This document shows positions 26,845-26,878 of a stretch of DNA of 26,878 bases, in pieces. Under the pieces are notes generated by a model. That model saw only the letters and a list, made by a program, of their open reading frames with translations. It made no database searches and was not told where the DNA came from. The DNA comes from Janthinobacterium agaricidamnosum NBRC 102515 = DSM 9628 (GTDB taxonomy: Bacteria > Pseudomonadota > Gammaproteobacteria > Burkholderiales > Burkholderiaceae_D). The DNA is taken from assembly GCF_000723165.1 (NCBI RefSeq), contig NZ_HG322949.1:1476018-1502895 (forward strand). The letters run 5' to 3'. The position numbers and the translations under genes were made by a program. The first letter of the stretch is position 1, and each line of letters starts with the position of its first letter.

Positions 26845-26878
26845 GAGCCTATCCCGGTAGATGAATACGCCCTGTTCT
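26845..26878 (+). mobile_element. Partial copy of the GAGCCTATCCC miniature element at the window edge
   Basis: The first 16 bases are GAGCCTATCCCGGTAG, one base different from the intact copy, and the following 18 bases (ATGAATACGCCCTGTTCT) differ from it at one base. The orientation matches the intact copy. TAA at 26842-26844, the slyD stop codon, occupies the target-site position. The rest lies outside the window. Confidence 0.85.

Overview
The window is a piece of chromosome from a GC-rich betaproteobacterium, most probably an Oxalobacteraceae member of the Janthinobacterium/Massilia/Duganella type. This rests on the protein sequences (betaproteobacterial PyrG, Eno, FtsB, DapA-BamC, TrpS and YciO) and on the general style of the genome. 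It is an inference, because no database search was possible. Nearly all of the DNA is ordinary housekeeping sequence. Accessory material is confined to positions 1-890, 6640-8240 and 10030-10195.

Layout from left to right. Positions 1-890 hold a strong hairpin and a deleted relic of the error-prone polymerase gene dnaE2 (imuC). On the minus strand follow an FAD-linked D-lactate dehydrogenase-type oxidase and a PRC-barrel protein. On the plus strand come pyrG (CTP synthase), eno (enolase) and ftsB (divisome). Next is an accessory strip with an eroded miniature transposon, a 29-residue membrane protein, an 87-residue unknown protein and a RelE/ParE-Phd/YefM toxin-antitoxin pair. A divergent pair follows: an isochorismatase-like hydrolase and a GlxA-type AraC regulator. 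An intact 158-bp miniature transposon then separates these from a minus-strand operon of a TonB-dependent receptor and a Tat-exported glycerophosphodiester phosphodiesterase. After that come hslO (Hsp33) and a gamma-carbonic-anhydrase-like protein on the minus strand. A plus-strand run follows: an alpha/beta hydrolase, the PHP phosphoesterase rnm, htpX, yciO, an M50 site-2 protease, trpS, a methyltransferase, dapA and bamC. The right end carries an Ala/Pro-rich lipoprotein, a PLD-like DUF protein with the ribosomal oxygenase roxA, and divergent slyD.

Two observations stand out. First, a non-autonomous element with 16-bp perfect terminal inverted repeats (GAGCCTATCCCAGTAG) and a TTA target duplication is present once intact, once eroded and once running off the window. 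In all three cases its end abuts the TAA stop codon of a gene. The 3-bp target duplication would recreate the stop codon, so the insertion leaves the protein unchanged. Second, the TonB receptor-phosphodiesterase operon is preceded by three PhoB-like half-sites spaced 11 bp apart. This points to a phosphate-starvation system that imports organic phosphodiesters across the outer membrane.
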